Counted from the stretch's first letter, positions 1-11,559 are shown. The stretch: 64,000 nt of DNA from Liriodendron chinense (GCA_003013855.2 ML058484.1:5629344-5693343); one strand, 5' to 3'. Notes: generated by a model from the letters alone, not told the origin. Translations and numbers: made by a program.

Positions 1-1100
1 CATCATTGTGATCCACAACTGATCCCCAACTAATCTACCAGTTTATTTTTCACATAGGGTTATGTCTGGGCTAAGTTCTAGAGCCTTTACATAATTCAGA
101 AGACTTTTACGAATCGACAACTTCTAAAATCTAAAAAGGATTCAGTAAGTACATGTATGCCACATCACCTTTACCCATTAAATTATAGCTTGACAGTCAA
201 TCCAGAAGGCTGACTATTACATATAGATTTACACACAATATATATTTTCATGGAGTAGATTAGTTGCTTTAATGCTTTATCATTTGTAGTCTATGCGATT
301 AGGTCGACTTAAGGTTGGAAGCTAATTAAGTGTTAATACTTTAATTAGTTTGATTGCTAATTAGTTTTAATTAAGGCATGATCTTTAAAAAGTCTTAATC
401 ACTCATCCTTCTAGGACTTAGCCATAGTTCTAATAGCTCCACTCTTCAAATTTTTACGTATAGCATAAGATGTCGTGTTAGACGATCTGACACAATTTCA
501 TGGCCCACTTAGGTTATGGACCAGGCTTAGTTTTAGGATCAAGGCGTATAATTGGGAGAGGGAGGGGTACTTTTAATGGACTTTTTAAAATGGTATCCAT
601 ACATTACGATGGCCTGAATGACTTGAAAAGTAGTTGGTCAATGTTACACGTTAAGACAACATAACATATTTTATTTAATGTAATGCATCTAGTACTGGGT
701 GTCCCTGATAGATGGCTTTATCTCATCTTCAATATTAGCACATTCGATATATTTATCTTCAACATTAATTAATAAGATAGTAAATCTCCATTGTGTCAAT
801 TTGGATTAATTACCTTTAATATAAGTGAAACTAAACCTTTGATCTTCTATATCCACCAAATTAACAGTTTGTCTTGAATATTGGTTGAATATAACCATTC
901 AACTTCAATATCAGCTTAATCAGAGTCCTTAATCTTTAATTTTACTCTAATTAGAAAAACATAAAAATAATTATGCGCACTTAGATGGACTTGACAAACC
1001 TTGACAAGCTTTAAAAACTTCCATGATGTTTAATGTGTCAAAACTTTTAAAGTTTTTCGAGCTCTCTAGAAGTATATAAAAATACACCATAGTCCTCAAT
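1..1100. other. AT-rich intergenic DNA, no gene seen
   Basis: No reading frame here looks like a protein and I recognise no RNA gene. The stretch is AT-rich, with short degenerate TTAATTAG-type runs near 330-380. It is probably old, decayed transposon sequence. Confidence 0.5.
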
Positions 1101-1260
1101 ACCTGTCGAAGTGTGTTAAAACCCATTAAAGTCTATTAAAGTTTGTTGGAGTTCATTGAAGTCTATTAAAGCATGTTGAAGACTGTCGAAGTGCGTTGAA
1201 GTCTGTCAAAGTTCGTTGAAGTGCCACAAAGTTTATTAAAGTCTATTGAAGTGTTCTGAA
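1101..1260. repeat. 10-bp-period tandem array (16 units)
   Basis: Sixteen consecutive 10-mers follow the pattern GTNNRTTRAA (best form GTCTATTGAA) with no insertion or deletion, so the register stays exact for 160 bp. Most units end in AA or AAA, so short A-tracts recur about once per helical turn. Such phasing is known to favour DNA curvature; any function here is inference. Confidence 0.85.
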
Positions 1261-1864
1261 ATCCATATTTATCTATCCGATTAGGTTGATATTAAATATG
1301 AATGGTCTAATTAATCTAATATGGAAGACGATTTAATTAGGTCAATCTTAAAGAGAAATGATAAGATCAGGAAAATATTAAAGGCGAATGCTTCAATTTC
1401 ATTAGCATTAAATATGATTATTTAAATGGATAGTAATGAAGATCAACGGCCTATTAAAGGATGCAAATCTGCAAATGCTCCACGAGAGCAACATGCTCGC
1501 ATCCTCGACCTTCATGTTTTAGGGTGTGGATAGAAGGTGAATGGTACTGACTCGAGTATGATGATCGGTTTGTCTTGGAGTCCCTACTAGCTAATAAAGC
1601 TCTGAATTTATAGTCGGTTGGACACTGTAAAATCGCTTATAGATTGGGGATCTCTAATGACCTGGAATTTTTGGTACGCATGCATACTCGTGCATGCATG
1701 TGAACTTTTATTTATCTAAGCATACATGCATATATTCATCTATTCATCCACGCATTCATGGCATGCATGCATCCATCCATCAATCTGTGTAAGTTGTGAT
1801 CATTAATATGCGTAATCAATTCGTTTAGTATGAACCATTGACTTATGTAATTATAAATTATATG

Positions 1865-1868
<4 letters not shown>
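1261..1868. other. Intergenic; retroelement-like fragment
   Basis: No gene seen. The piece around 1575-1655 (TTGGAGT...ACTAGCTAAT...TAGTCGGTTGGACACT) is similar to 13535-13600. The two are therefore copies of one dispersed repeat, probably part of a retrotransposon whose type I cannot name. Confidence 0.4.

Positions 1869-1915
<47 letters not shown>
1869..1915. repeat. (GT)n microsatellite
   Basis: An uninterrupted GT/TG dinucleotide run of about 47 bp. It creates spurious His-Thr repeat reading frames on the minus strand, which are not genes. Confidence 0.95.
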
Positions 1916-1918
<3 letters not shown>

Positions 1919-3430
1919 CACTTGTACTTTTGCCATTTACACTCACAAGCCCACTCGTTTGTCCATAAACTTGCTTAACTCTAGCCGTTGAGTATTCCTT
2001 AAACCTACCTGATCATGATCCACGACTCATGTATCAAAACTACTCAATAAAGGCCTCACAATTACATTAAAATTTACCTACATAGATTACTCACTTGTAC
2101 ACCCAATTTGCACATTCTAACCGTACAATATCGAGTTACGTTGACCCACAGCCAACTTGTAAAGTTAGATATCAATCTGCCTTTTATTGAACATATGATC
2201 TCCACCATAGACTTGTATAATTAATAATCACTAACCCATAACTTTGATCAGCACTCTGGCACATGTGATAATGTGCATAAACTATCCAAAATAATTCTAT
2301 CGAGAGTATGGACCAATCCCTCAATTCTCAACCTTAACTGACATGTGTAAAATCTCTAATTTTAGGCTATGCATTCATCAATCTTTTCATCTGCTTGTAT
2401 ACATGATCATTCACTAAACTAACCATAGAGATACCTAATTAAACTTACATCTAGCAATCTAATTGTCCTCATCATCATTAGACCATTCCATCATAGTGAA
2501 CTTGCCCCAATATATATATACACTTGTTCATCGTAAACCTAAAGTATCAACCCTATTCCTTACTCTTGCATAATCATATCCTACCATTAAAATTCAATTA
2601 CAATAGTTGTAAACGAATCATTGATCATTTAATGTTTTTTACCCGTTACTAATCCTCCGAACATTTATTTGTGGACCCCAAGGCTTCAATGGAAGCCATC
2701 TCCCCTAACCACTTTTGAAGTCGTGTGGCTCACCTGAATTTTAAATTTGCCTCCTCTTTGTGCCCATGCTCTAACATGGTCTTCTTTGTTTTTCAATGGG
2801 GCTCAACATACTCAAGACACACAGACATGCATTATTGGAAAATAGGTATACTTATGTGCATCCAAGTTTGTCAATGCACGTGAAAGTCTAAGTGCAGCCA
2901 ATTAGGTTAATATCGAGTATGAATGGCCCGATCATGCCAAAATTGAAGAAGAAAATCAAATACGTAAGGTATTAACAGTAAATGGTCTAATTCCACTAAC
3001 ATTAAAGATAAATAGATGACTAATAAAGCCTTGTTAATTTCAACACTGACGGTCATGGTATCGATTCCCATAATGGTGGTGGCTAACATTGTGATGTGAC
3101 TAATAGGGGTGGGTAGGTGTACTAACAATGGGGTGTGTGAGCTAACCACGCACAAAGAAATCCTAAATTTATCATCCAGTTGATATTAATAATTAACCAA
3201 TTAAGTCATGTGTACTTTTTAGTACATGAACCCTTGCTATTTGATTTTCTTAATTAATTACACAATAGATGTCTTTAGGTGGCCCATCATTATATTTATT
3301 TATTTACTTATTTTGCTTGAGAGAGGAAACACAATCATGGATGCCTGCATTTTTTTTCCTCTCCCAATTCCACTTGCTTATACTCTAATAAAAACCGTGT
3401 CACAATCTTACCACTTTGTTTACTTTGGAT
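1916..3430. other. Intergenic DNA, nothing recognised
   Basis: No credible coding sequence, RNA gene or bounded mobile element was identified. Short open frames (for example 2907-3155 and 3226-3447) are isolated and low-complexity, with no recognisable domain. Confidence 0.5.
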
Positions 3431-6110
3431 TTGTGGGAGGATCCTGATGTGGGGTCCATCATGATGCATGTGCCTTACATCCTCACCGTACATCTATTTT
3501 GACATCTCAATTTAAGGCATGATTACGAAAATGAAGCAGATTCAAATCTCAGTGGAACACACCACTGGAAACATAGGTGATTGAACACCCACCATTAAAA
3601 TTTTCAAAGGTTGCACCGGAATGTCTATTTTTCATCCAACCCGTTAATAAGCTCACAAAGACCTGGATGAAGGGACCATATAAAAATCATCCTGTTACAA
3701 ATCTTTCGTGGCCCACAAGAAGTTTTCAATGGTCATTCACCACTGTTTCCTGTGGCTTGTTTCACCTGAGATTTGTATCTTCTTCAGTTTTGGGATGATT
3801 CCCAACAGTGAGCATGTGAAAACGTATGGACGGCGTGGATGGAAGGAAAATACATCTAGATGGCCTTACTGTCAGAGATCCACTTACCTCGGTAGATCCG
3901 GGGTTCCGGGAATCCACGGAAGCCGCGCCCGACGGATACTGCCAAAGCACGATAGCTGTCAATCCAAGCCTTGGAATTGCATGCATTGATTACAATTTCA
4001 AATAATGATGGCTCGTTTACAATGCTTTAGCATTGTAAATTGAATAATAACAAATCCAGTGTAGAGTGTGAAGTGCGTGGATTGGGTACTACCCCCTCAG
4101 TAGGGTCCACCTTAATGTATTTGTTTTATCCACTCCATTCATTCATTTTGAAAATTCATTCTAAGTTAATATCGAAAAGAATTTAAAAATATAAAATAAT
4201 CAAGTGGACCACTACTAGAGAAAATAGTGAGGAATGAACTCTTACTGCTGAAAGCCTCTTAGATGCCACAAAAATTTTGGATCAATCTGATATTTATGTT
4301 TTCCCTTCATAAAGGATCAATCTGATATTTATGTTTTCCCTTCATATAAGGTCTATGTGACCTTGTGAACAGGTTGGATTTCAGATAAACATCAAGGTGG
4401 GCCTTAGGAAGGTTTCAACGGTGGGTCATTGTCACCATTGCTTCATATGGTGTGGTCCACTCGAGCTTTCTATCTGCCTTATTTTTTGGGTATTACCCTG
4501 AAATGATCTTTTAAGATTGATGGACGGATTTGATGAAATACATAGATCACGTTGGGCTCAACAGAGCCTCTGACAGGATCGTCCTATCAGCGTCCGAGTG
4601 TGAAATGGCATATTAGATCCAAGAGCAAGTAACGGTAGACTTTAGTTGGATATTTTTGCCCCCTCGTTGCACGGACAATGCTTCGTATTGGATCTGTACA
4701 CCTTAATTAGCGGCATTCATTATTCATCTTAGAGGAAAAAAAAGGGTACCTCCAGTACTCGGTACTATGTGGACCCACAATTACGCATGCGCTATATCTA
4801 CCCCCTGTATTCATTTTATCAACTCATTTTAGGTCATGAATTCAATAATGGGGCAGATCCAATTCTCAGGTGGACCACACCACGTGAAATAGTGGTGATT
4901 GAAAGATGCCTACAACCCAAGCCCTACCTACCTAGCGCGGTGTCTCTGCCCGCCACCATACTCATCACAGTGTCCCTGCCCGCCGCCCAAGTATAGTGCC
5001 CACGCCCATCTCCGTCGCACGGCGTCCTTGCCCATTGGTGCTATGCCCATCATTGTAGAACAGCATCCATGCCTGCCACCCTATCACAAAAGATCCAAAT
5101 CTCAAGTGGACCACGCCACAGGAAATATCAGTGATTGAACGGTCACCATTGAAAACTTCATAGGGCCCATTTTTGGTGTTTAGTTTACCTCCAACCTATT
5201 GAGTAGGTCGCATCGACCTAGTTTAAGGGAAAACACAAATATCAGCTTGATTCTGTACACCAATAAGTTATTTGGGCATTCAATCACTACTATTTCCAAT
5301 GGTGTGGTCCACAAGAGAATTAGATCTGCCTTATTTTAGGTACCATCCCCTGATGAGCTGGAAAAATGGTTGGACAGTGAGGATATGACACATGCATTGA
5401 TGGTGCGGACCGCAGAGCACCGACCATCACTACCGAATTTCAATTCGACGCGAACCAGCTATGTGAATAGTCCACTTCGATATATGAATAGTATATCCAA
5501 TCCGTCCATCTTCTTTTCCAGCTTATTTTAGGGCGTAGTCCAAAAAATGAATTACATACAAATTTCAGATGGACCACACCATAGGAAAAAAGTGGTCATT
5601 GTCGGTTAAAAACTTTTTGTTTGCCTCAAAAGATTTGGATCAAGTTGATATTTGTGTTTTCCCTATCAACAGGTTGGATGGAAAATAAACATTAGACCTT
5701 AGGAAGTTTTTAACGGTGGGCGTTCAATGACCCATGTTTCCTTTGTCGTGGTTCACCAGTAATTTATGTCTGCTTTATTTTTAGGACCATGCTCTGAATT
5801 AAGGAGTAAAAACCGATGGACGGCTTGGATATACAATACATATGTCGAACTGGGACCCACAGTCAGGGTCCCACCCACATCGACTGGTTCCCGGGTCGCA
5901 GCTAAAGTCACGACCGATTTCCAGCTCCTCAGTGGGCCACAAAAGGAATGAACGGATGGAAAAACTTTCTTAGCCTTTCTTGTATTTCCATCACTTTTTC
6001 CGGCCAAACGAGTTAACGACCTGGATTTTAAGGTCATCTGATCTACATGGTGTGACACATGTACGGATGGCTTGGATCTAATCCACGTTTGCCAGAGATG
6101 GCACACGTGG
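3430..6110. repeat. Cluster of GTGGTCCACC-core MITE fragments
   Basis: Four or more partial copies of one dispersed family lie side by side (about 3555-3860, 4100-4560, 4765-5420 and 5480-5860). Shared landmarks are TGGTGTGGTCCACCTGAGAT, GATCTGCTTTATTTT, a GGATGGACGGCGTGGAT-like stretch, and GATGAAGGGAAAACACAAAT. Intact members elsewhere in the window have long inverted ends (12594-13150, 54541-55070). Here the ends are mostly lost or overlapping, so individual boundaries cannot be given. Short open frames inside are by-products of the repeat. Confidence 0.7.
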
Positions 6111-6220
6111 TGGCCTTATACACGCGTGTATGTAAAGAGTAGCCTATTTTTCATTTCTTTATTTTTCGTTGGAAGCTGCGAGATAGAGAAACTCCAGAGA
6201 ATGGCAGATGCAATATTAAT

Positions 6221-6642
6221 GGGGAGTTATTTGATACTCTGTTAGTGTAAGAAATCTCATACGCATGCACTCAGAAATTGTATACATGTCTTATATTAAC
6301 TAAACATGAACCGTCTAAATTATTTAAACCACTATATCTATACAAAAATGCACAAATAATGTTTCATGAGAAGTAATAACCCCTGATACATGGACACTTA
6401 TTTGTTGAAATAAGACCGTTGGCTGGTTTCTTTTAAACCGTCCAATATATGTCGACCAATCTGAAAGTAATCTACCATAATAGTGGTAGTTTTTAGTTTA
6501 TGATGCATAAAAAATGTTACATATAATTTTTAAGGTTTAATTTAAATTAAATGTATGGGAAATATGCAATTTCTAAGTAAGTTCTAAGTGCCTGTGTATC
6601 ATCAAGCACGCTCTACCTGAGTATCAAGGCTTTTCTCAATAC
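6221..6642. mobile_element. MITE-like element with inverted ends
   Basis: The left end (GAGTTATTTGATACTCTGTT) is matched by the reverse complement of the right end (GCCTTGATACTCAGGTAGAG), and similarity continues inward through a GATACAC/GCAC-type segment. The element is about 420 bp, non-coding, and lies just 5' of the MYB promoter. No clear target duplication was found, so the superfamily is unassigned. Confidence 0.5.
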
Positions 6643-7066
6643 TGAAGGCTGCTGCCGTGCTGCGGGAGTAAAAAAAGTGACATCATTAAGGCGATTCGCG
6701 CGAGTGATAGAACAGAAAATTGAACGGCGTAAATGTCAATATAGCAAATTACTGAGAGATCTGATCCATTCCTCAGGTGAATCTTACAAATAAAGTTCTA
6801 AAAATAAATAATCAGACTGTTTTACTTATTATTCAGTCCACAAGGAACAGGTGAAGTTTTAACGGTTATCCAACGCGTGGCCCATCCTATGAGTGTGAAA
6901 GCCTGACTATCGGGTCAATGCCCGATCATAGCGAGCCCCACCTTGAGGAATAAACCCAGATAAAGCACAGGCGGCAAGAACCGCCCCATCCATTCTCACC
7001 TCCGCGAATCGCCGTGGAATCTGAAGTGATTTAATGAGGGCCGGTTGATGAAACTAAGCGGACCGT

Positions 7067-7157
7067 ACGTGAGGTATCAACGTGGGAGATTAAAGCCCGT
7101 GATGAACTTCTCGACGTGAGACGAGCCACGACAACGTAGTCCTCTTCATAGCACGTG
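7067..7157 (+). promoter_or_regulatory. ACGT/G-box cluster upstream of the MYB gene
   Basis: Five ACGT cores lie within 90 bp, at 7067, 7080, 7114, 7134 and 7153. The last is a full palindromic G-box, CACGTG (7152-7157), about 28 bp before the TATA box. ACGT cores are the binding sites of plant bZIP factors such as HY5, and Arabidopsis MYB12/MYB111 are known to be light-induced through HY5. Light or abscisic-acid control of this gene is therefore a reasonable inference, not shown by sequence alone. Confidence 0.6.
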
Positions 7158-7184
7158 GCTGCTCTTGCCACCTTACATCTACCC

Positions 7185-7192
7185 TATATAAG
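7185..7192 (+). promoter_or_regulatory. TATA box of the MYB gene
   Basis: TATATAAG in the context CCCTATATAAGAGG, 107 bp before the ATG at 7292. Transcription would be expected to start near 7215-7225, giving a CT-rich leader of about 70 nt with no upstream ATG. Confidence 0.75.
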
Positions 7193-7291
7193 AGGCCCAC
7201 CTCCCACCGTCCATTCATTGATTATTATTCCTCAGGTCTTCCTGCAAGCCCGCAACACTCTCAAAGCTAGGCACCTCTCTGTCTCTCTCTC

Positions 7292-10200
7292 ATGGGGAGA
7301 GCACCTTGTTGTGAGAAAGTGGGGTTGAAGAGAGGGAGATGGACGGCTGAGGAAGATGAGATCTTGATGAAATACATCCAAGCTAATGGAGAAGGGTCAT
7401 GGAGATCTCTACCCAAGAATGCAGGTAGGCATTCGTGTGTTTGTAAGTTCTTTCTGGATGGGTTTTGCTGGGTGTGGCCCACATTCGTTGACGGATGGAT
7501 GATGGAGAACAGCCCATCTAATGGGTGCTAACTTTAGTTAGATATGACCCAAATGTCGCATTGGACGGATGGTGTTGACTATCACCTTGCCCACGAACGA
7601 GTGGGAAGAACTGTGGTCAGGATCATCCATTTACCATGTTCTTTCAGTCATGAGCTTTCCTTACCTAGGAGCCAGCAGTTTAACGGTTCTGATCATCCGT
7701 TTACCATGTTCTTTGAGTCATAAGCCATCCTTAGTAGGAACCAGCAGTTGAACGGTTCTGATCACCCGTACATGGGTTCCTGTGGGCCCCTTCTGGAGAG
7801 ATTTGCACCAACCAGGAGGCCCATTGTAATTCTTAACACATGCCCATATGGGCCAAAATGCACAAAGTAAAATGATGGTTAAAACAATCTTTTTTTTTTT
7901 TTTTTTTTTTCTAGCCGTCCGTTTATTTTGTATTATTCTATGGCCTACTTGAAGTGCGATATGGACTTATTTTTCGGCCAGAAGATCTAAACGGTACAGC
8001 CTACCTGGTGAAAAGATCTGATCTCACACACGTGTTCCACGTTTCATGTAAAGTGTAATTTTATTTATTTTTTATATTTATTTAATAATTTTTATTTATA
8101 TTTATTTGGAATTTTGAAGGGTTGTTGAGGTGTGGGAAGAGCTGCAGATTGAGGTGGATTAATTACCTAAGAGCTGATTTGAAGAGAGGGAACATCTGTC
8201 CTGAAGAAGAGGAAATTATCATCAAGCTTCATGCTTCTTTGGGAAATAGGTGAGATGAACGGTCCATGGACCATGTGCCATTGGCCCTTTTTACTCTTTG
8301 TTTTGGTACGATTATGTGTATTTTTAGTGTGGTAGCTTTGCTAAGCTCACAACGGTATAAGATCCACTCCGTTCATCAGAGGGTTACCAGTACGTAGATG
8401 TCCTGGCCCAAAAATCAGTTCGGTCTACTACTCGGATACGCCACAGTTTACGACAAAATTGGACGGCTGAGAAAATTGGCTGAATTTTTCTTATACATCC
8501 AGATTTTCTAATATTGTGGCACACTCATGAATGGACCGGATTTATTTCTGGGGGGACATATAAATAGTCGGACCACCTGATGGACGGCTTGGATTTGGTA
8601 CTTTTCATCCACGCTGGTACATACGGTGGCGTGTACCTGAGTGCTTTATACGCGAGTGTGCTTAACAAAGTTCCGAAGCCAGACCGCGACACGCGTTCGG
8701 TGCCCTGTATTAAATGGTGTCAATCATCCACCGTTTATTAAGTAGCGTACATGGACGTCCACGTCATTCCAGACGGGACTTGTGGGCCCCACTACATGAC
8801 TTTTCTTATTTTTATTTTTAGTAGCTTGGCCTGGAAATTGGGAAACGACACTAGTGGGAGGATCTTAGCCATCTGATTGCACGATTCCATTGACATTTCA
8901 CCAGTTGATTGTCATATTCGTTTGATTTTTGGGCTATCCACCGTCCATTACGGGGCTCGTAATTTGGGTGGCCAAGATTGGTTTCCACATTGACAACTTT
9001 ACAATAAATGCACCGCGAGATAAATTTTCCCGTGCTCCCCACCCCCAGTGGGGCCCACATGCAAAGATATTGGGATAATCGGAAGCATCCATCCTGTGGG
9101 GGGCCATTATGTACGGCCTATCAACCAAAATCGTACTGAAACAATTATCTAGTTGAGTGTGAGCTATTAAAAATTTCCTTTCAATGGTCCACATTGAACT
9201 AGACATATCAATGGTAGAATCATTCATTGAAGGCCACATGTGGGCCAAAACAAAAACATTCATGCACTGGACTGGAGCCCAGATGCTCCACTATTGTCTT
9301 TTCCATGCAAGGGGGTTCTATCTTTTCACACTCTTTATTGATGTGCGGAAAAGATAGCAAATACTAGAAAGTGATGGTGATGTTCATGGCCCACCAAGAA
9401 AGGATGATGATAATCATGTGGTACTCGTCTTTTTTGCAGGTGGTCATTGATAGCCGGCCATTTGCCAGGCAGGACTGACAATGAGATAAAGAATTATTGG
9501 AATTCCCACTTGAGTAGGAGAATTCATATCTTTAAGAGGCCCACCAATGATGGGGTTCCTGTGGTCATGGACATAGGAAAGATCAACGGTCGACCAAAGA
9601 AAAAGGGTGGTAAATCAAGTGGGCCAGCTACAAAGAACAACTCAACCAATGTAGAAACAAGGAAAGAGAGAGAAGAAACCATGGCCCACCCAGAGAAAGA
9701 GGCCTCAAGTCCCACCTTAGATCAAAATAAGGAGGGAGAAAGTATGGTTTTAGGCAGTGTGAGCTCATCTGAGGAGAAAGAAGGTGGGGTTCCGGACCCA
9801 CATGAAGGGCTTGGTAATGGGCCCATTTGTTCTGATGAAGGGATGGGAAGTGGGATGGTGGATCCCAATGAGGAGACAGAAAGTGGGGAATTGGATCCTA
9901 ACCAATGGCTGGAAAATGGTTTCTTATGCCCTGATGGTGGGATAGAGAGTTGGATGGTGGACACTGATGAGGATAGAGGATGTGGGGTTTTGGGTTCAAG
10001 TGAGGAGAGAGAAAGTGAGGCAATGGTTGGTAAGGAGGAGAGAGAAAGTGGGGCTATGGGTGCAAATGAGGATGGGGGTGAGAGTGATGGATGGTCTTCT
10101 TCCATGGTCCATGGTTTTGATGATGTGGGGTGTTTGCAAGATGAATGGTTGGATTTGGAGTGGGATGGACTGGATGGTGGGATGAGGGATGATGGAGGGG

Positions 10201-10295
10201 AGACATGGCAATGGCCGTGGGATAGTAATATGGAAGAGCTGCAGCATGAGAAGTTTGCTGCTTGGCTTATGTCTTCTGATACAAATGTTTTGTGA
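7292..10295 (+). CDS. R2R3-MYB transcription factor, subgroup 7 (flavonol regulator-like)
   Basis: The spliced CDS is 7292-7424, 8120-8249 and 9440-10295, with GT-AG introns of 695 and 1190 nt, giving 372 residues. The exon breaks (after residue 44 plus 1 nt, and after 87 plus 2 nt) are the classic plant R2R3-MYB positions. R2 is about residues 14-61 (Trp17, Trp37, Trp57) and R3 about 67-112 (Ile70, Trp89, Trp108). The N-terminus MGRAPCCEKVGLKRGRW and the segment QANGEGSWRSLPKNAG are typical of MYB12/MYB111/MYBF1. The bHLH-binding signature is absent (Ile, Ser and His replace key Leu, Leu and Arg in R3), as expected for bHLH-independent subgroup 7. The subgroup's KxGRTSR-type motif is degenerate (GRPKKKGGKSSG, residues 138-149). 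A C-terminal AAWLM motif (about 362-366) resembles the family's WLLS end. Residues 180-305 are acidic and repetitive. Likely a nuclear activator of flavonol genes; the exact target set is inference. Confidence 0.9.
7621..7759 (+). repeat. 70-bp tandem duplication in MYB intron 1
   Basis: Copy one (7621-7690) and copy two (7691-7759) both run from GATCATCC..TTTACCATGTTCTTT to CCAGCAGTT.AACGGTTCT, and a 10-bp third start follows at 7760. The copies differ at several positions. The duplication lies wholly in the intron and should not affect the protein. Confidence 0.85.
8250..9439 (+). other. MYB intron 2 with MITE debris
   Basis: The intron starts with GTGAGA and ends in a T-rich TTTTTTGCAG acceptor. 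Inside are GGACGGCTTGGAT and GGGGCCCACATG pieces (about 8580-8620 and 9045-9060) of the dispersed MITE families seen across the window. No coding sequence is seen in it. Confidence 0.6.
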
Positions 10296-10442
10296 AGGGA
10301 TTGTAATGAAAGCATAAAGCATGACTTCATGTGGGTCCAGCTGCTCTACACATGAAACGTGTACCCAACATCATCCATCCATTTGTAGGGGGCACATATA
10401 TGGATTCTGATCAACGGCGAGAGATGTTTGGTACACAGTCTC

Positions 10443-10499
10443 TTGTGTACTTCTTGTGTACCAATTGGCACATAATATGTATAACATGGTATAAATAAA
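10443..10499 (+). terminator. Polyadenylation region of the MYB gene
   Basis: Two TTGTGTA elements (10443-10449 and 10454-10460), a known type of plant far-upstream element, precede AATAAA at 10494-10499. The region is about 150-200 bp past the stop codon, so cleavage is likely shortly after 10500. Confidence 0.55.
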
Positions 10500-10566
10500 G
10501 ATTTGTGATTGTTTGGTGTGAGATTCGTCCAGTCACTCTCTCTCTCTCTCTCAAAAATCAGGCTAA

Positions 10567-11185
10567 CCCACTCACTAGGTGGGCAGGTGGGCCATACTTC
10601 CCACCTATATGTTGAGTCTGATTTTCCATTGATTCCAACATGATTGTGACCCAACTCATAGGGACAGCCGTCTGATCCATTTGCTAGGTAGGCCATACTT
10701 TCCACGTATATGTTGAGCCAAACTGTTAATTGTCCATTGATTCCAGCATTGTGGTCCATCTCACGTGGAGAACCGCCTGGTCCACTCACTTGGTTGGCCA
10801 TAGTTTTCACCTATATGTTGAGTACTCATACCGTCAATTGTCCATTGATTCCAGCATTGTTGCCCACATCATGAGGATATATAATTGCCCGACCCACACA
10901 CTAGGTGGGCCTTACTTTCCACCATTGTGGCCCATCTCATGAGTACTGCCTCATCCACTCACTAGGTGCGCTATACTTTCCCCACCTATATGCTGAATCA
11001 AACTGTCCATTGTCCATTGATTCCATCATTGTGGCCCACCTCACGACGATAATCGGCCGATCCACTCACTAGGTTGGCCATACTTTCCACCTATGTGTTG
11101 AGTTAAACCATAGATTGTCCATTGATTCCAACATTAGCCCATCTCATGAGGATAAGCACCTCATTAGTGTGCTGGGCAATCTTCC
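10567..11185. repeat. Tandem array of about 107-bp units
   Basis: Units start with CCACTCACTAGGTGGGC-like sequence at 10567, 10676, 10781, 10891, 10953 and 11061 (spacings 109, 105, 110, 62, 108), with a decayed end near 11149. Each full unit carries ACTTTCCACCTATATGTTGA and TTGTCCATTGATTCCA. The 10891 unit has an internal deletion. The array begins about 70 bp after the MYB polyadenylation signal. Short open frames across it are artefacts. Confidence 0.85.
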
Positions 11186-11212
11186 CAATGTGGTGTAAGA
11201 ACCGTGCTCGAG

Positions 11213-11507
11213 TTTCTCACTTAAGGGCTCGGATTGGGTACTACCCCCACCAAGACGCAGTGCTCAAGTGTCTCACTTAGGGGCTCGAATTGGGTACTAT
11301 CCCTACCAGGATGCAGCTAGAGACGGATGGGTATGCATCACCCCAGCATTGGTGGAGAGTAGGTGGGACCCGGTTGATATGACAGGTCTGTCAACTCTCC
11401 ACTATTATCAAGGTGCGGTCCCGCCTACTCTCCACCAATGCAGAGGTGACAGGTACCCATCCATCTCTAACTGCGTCTTGGTGAGGGTAGTACCCGATTC
11501 GAGCCCC
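11213..11507. repeat. Hairpin with 91-bp arms and a duplicated end
   Basis: The left arm 11280-11370 and right arm 11417-11507 are near-perfect reverse complements (GGGGCTCGAATTGGGTACTA against TAGTACCCGATTCGAGCCCC at the outer ends), around a 46-nt loop. The loop itself contains a TGACAGGTCTGTCA near-palindrome. The outer half-arm (about 45 bp) occurs once more as a direct copy at 11213-11257. It looks like a foldback transposon or rearranged MITE. RNA from either strand would form a long stem. Confidence 0.85.
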
Positions 11508-11559
11508 TCACTTAGGTACCCACTTGGGTTACTTTCATCGCGGGAACGCCACGTGTAGG

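Noticed and set aside
1736..1936. Minus-strand frame with a His-Thr repeat
   Set aside because: It is a translated GT microsatellite with no other support.
9722..10330. Minus-strand 202-codon frame opposite MYB exon 3
   Set aside because: It is the antisense shadow of the acidic, repetitive MYB tail and shows no domain.
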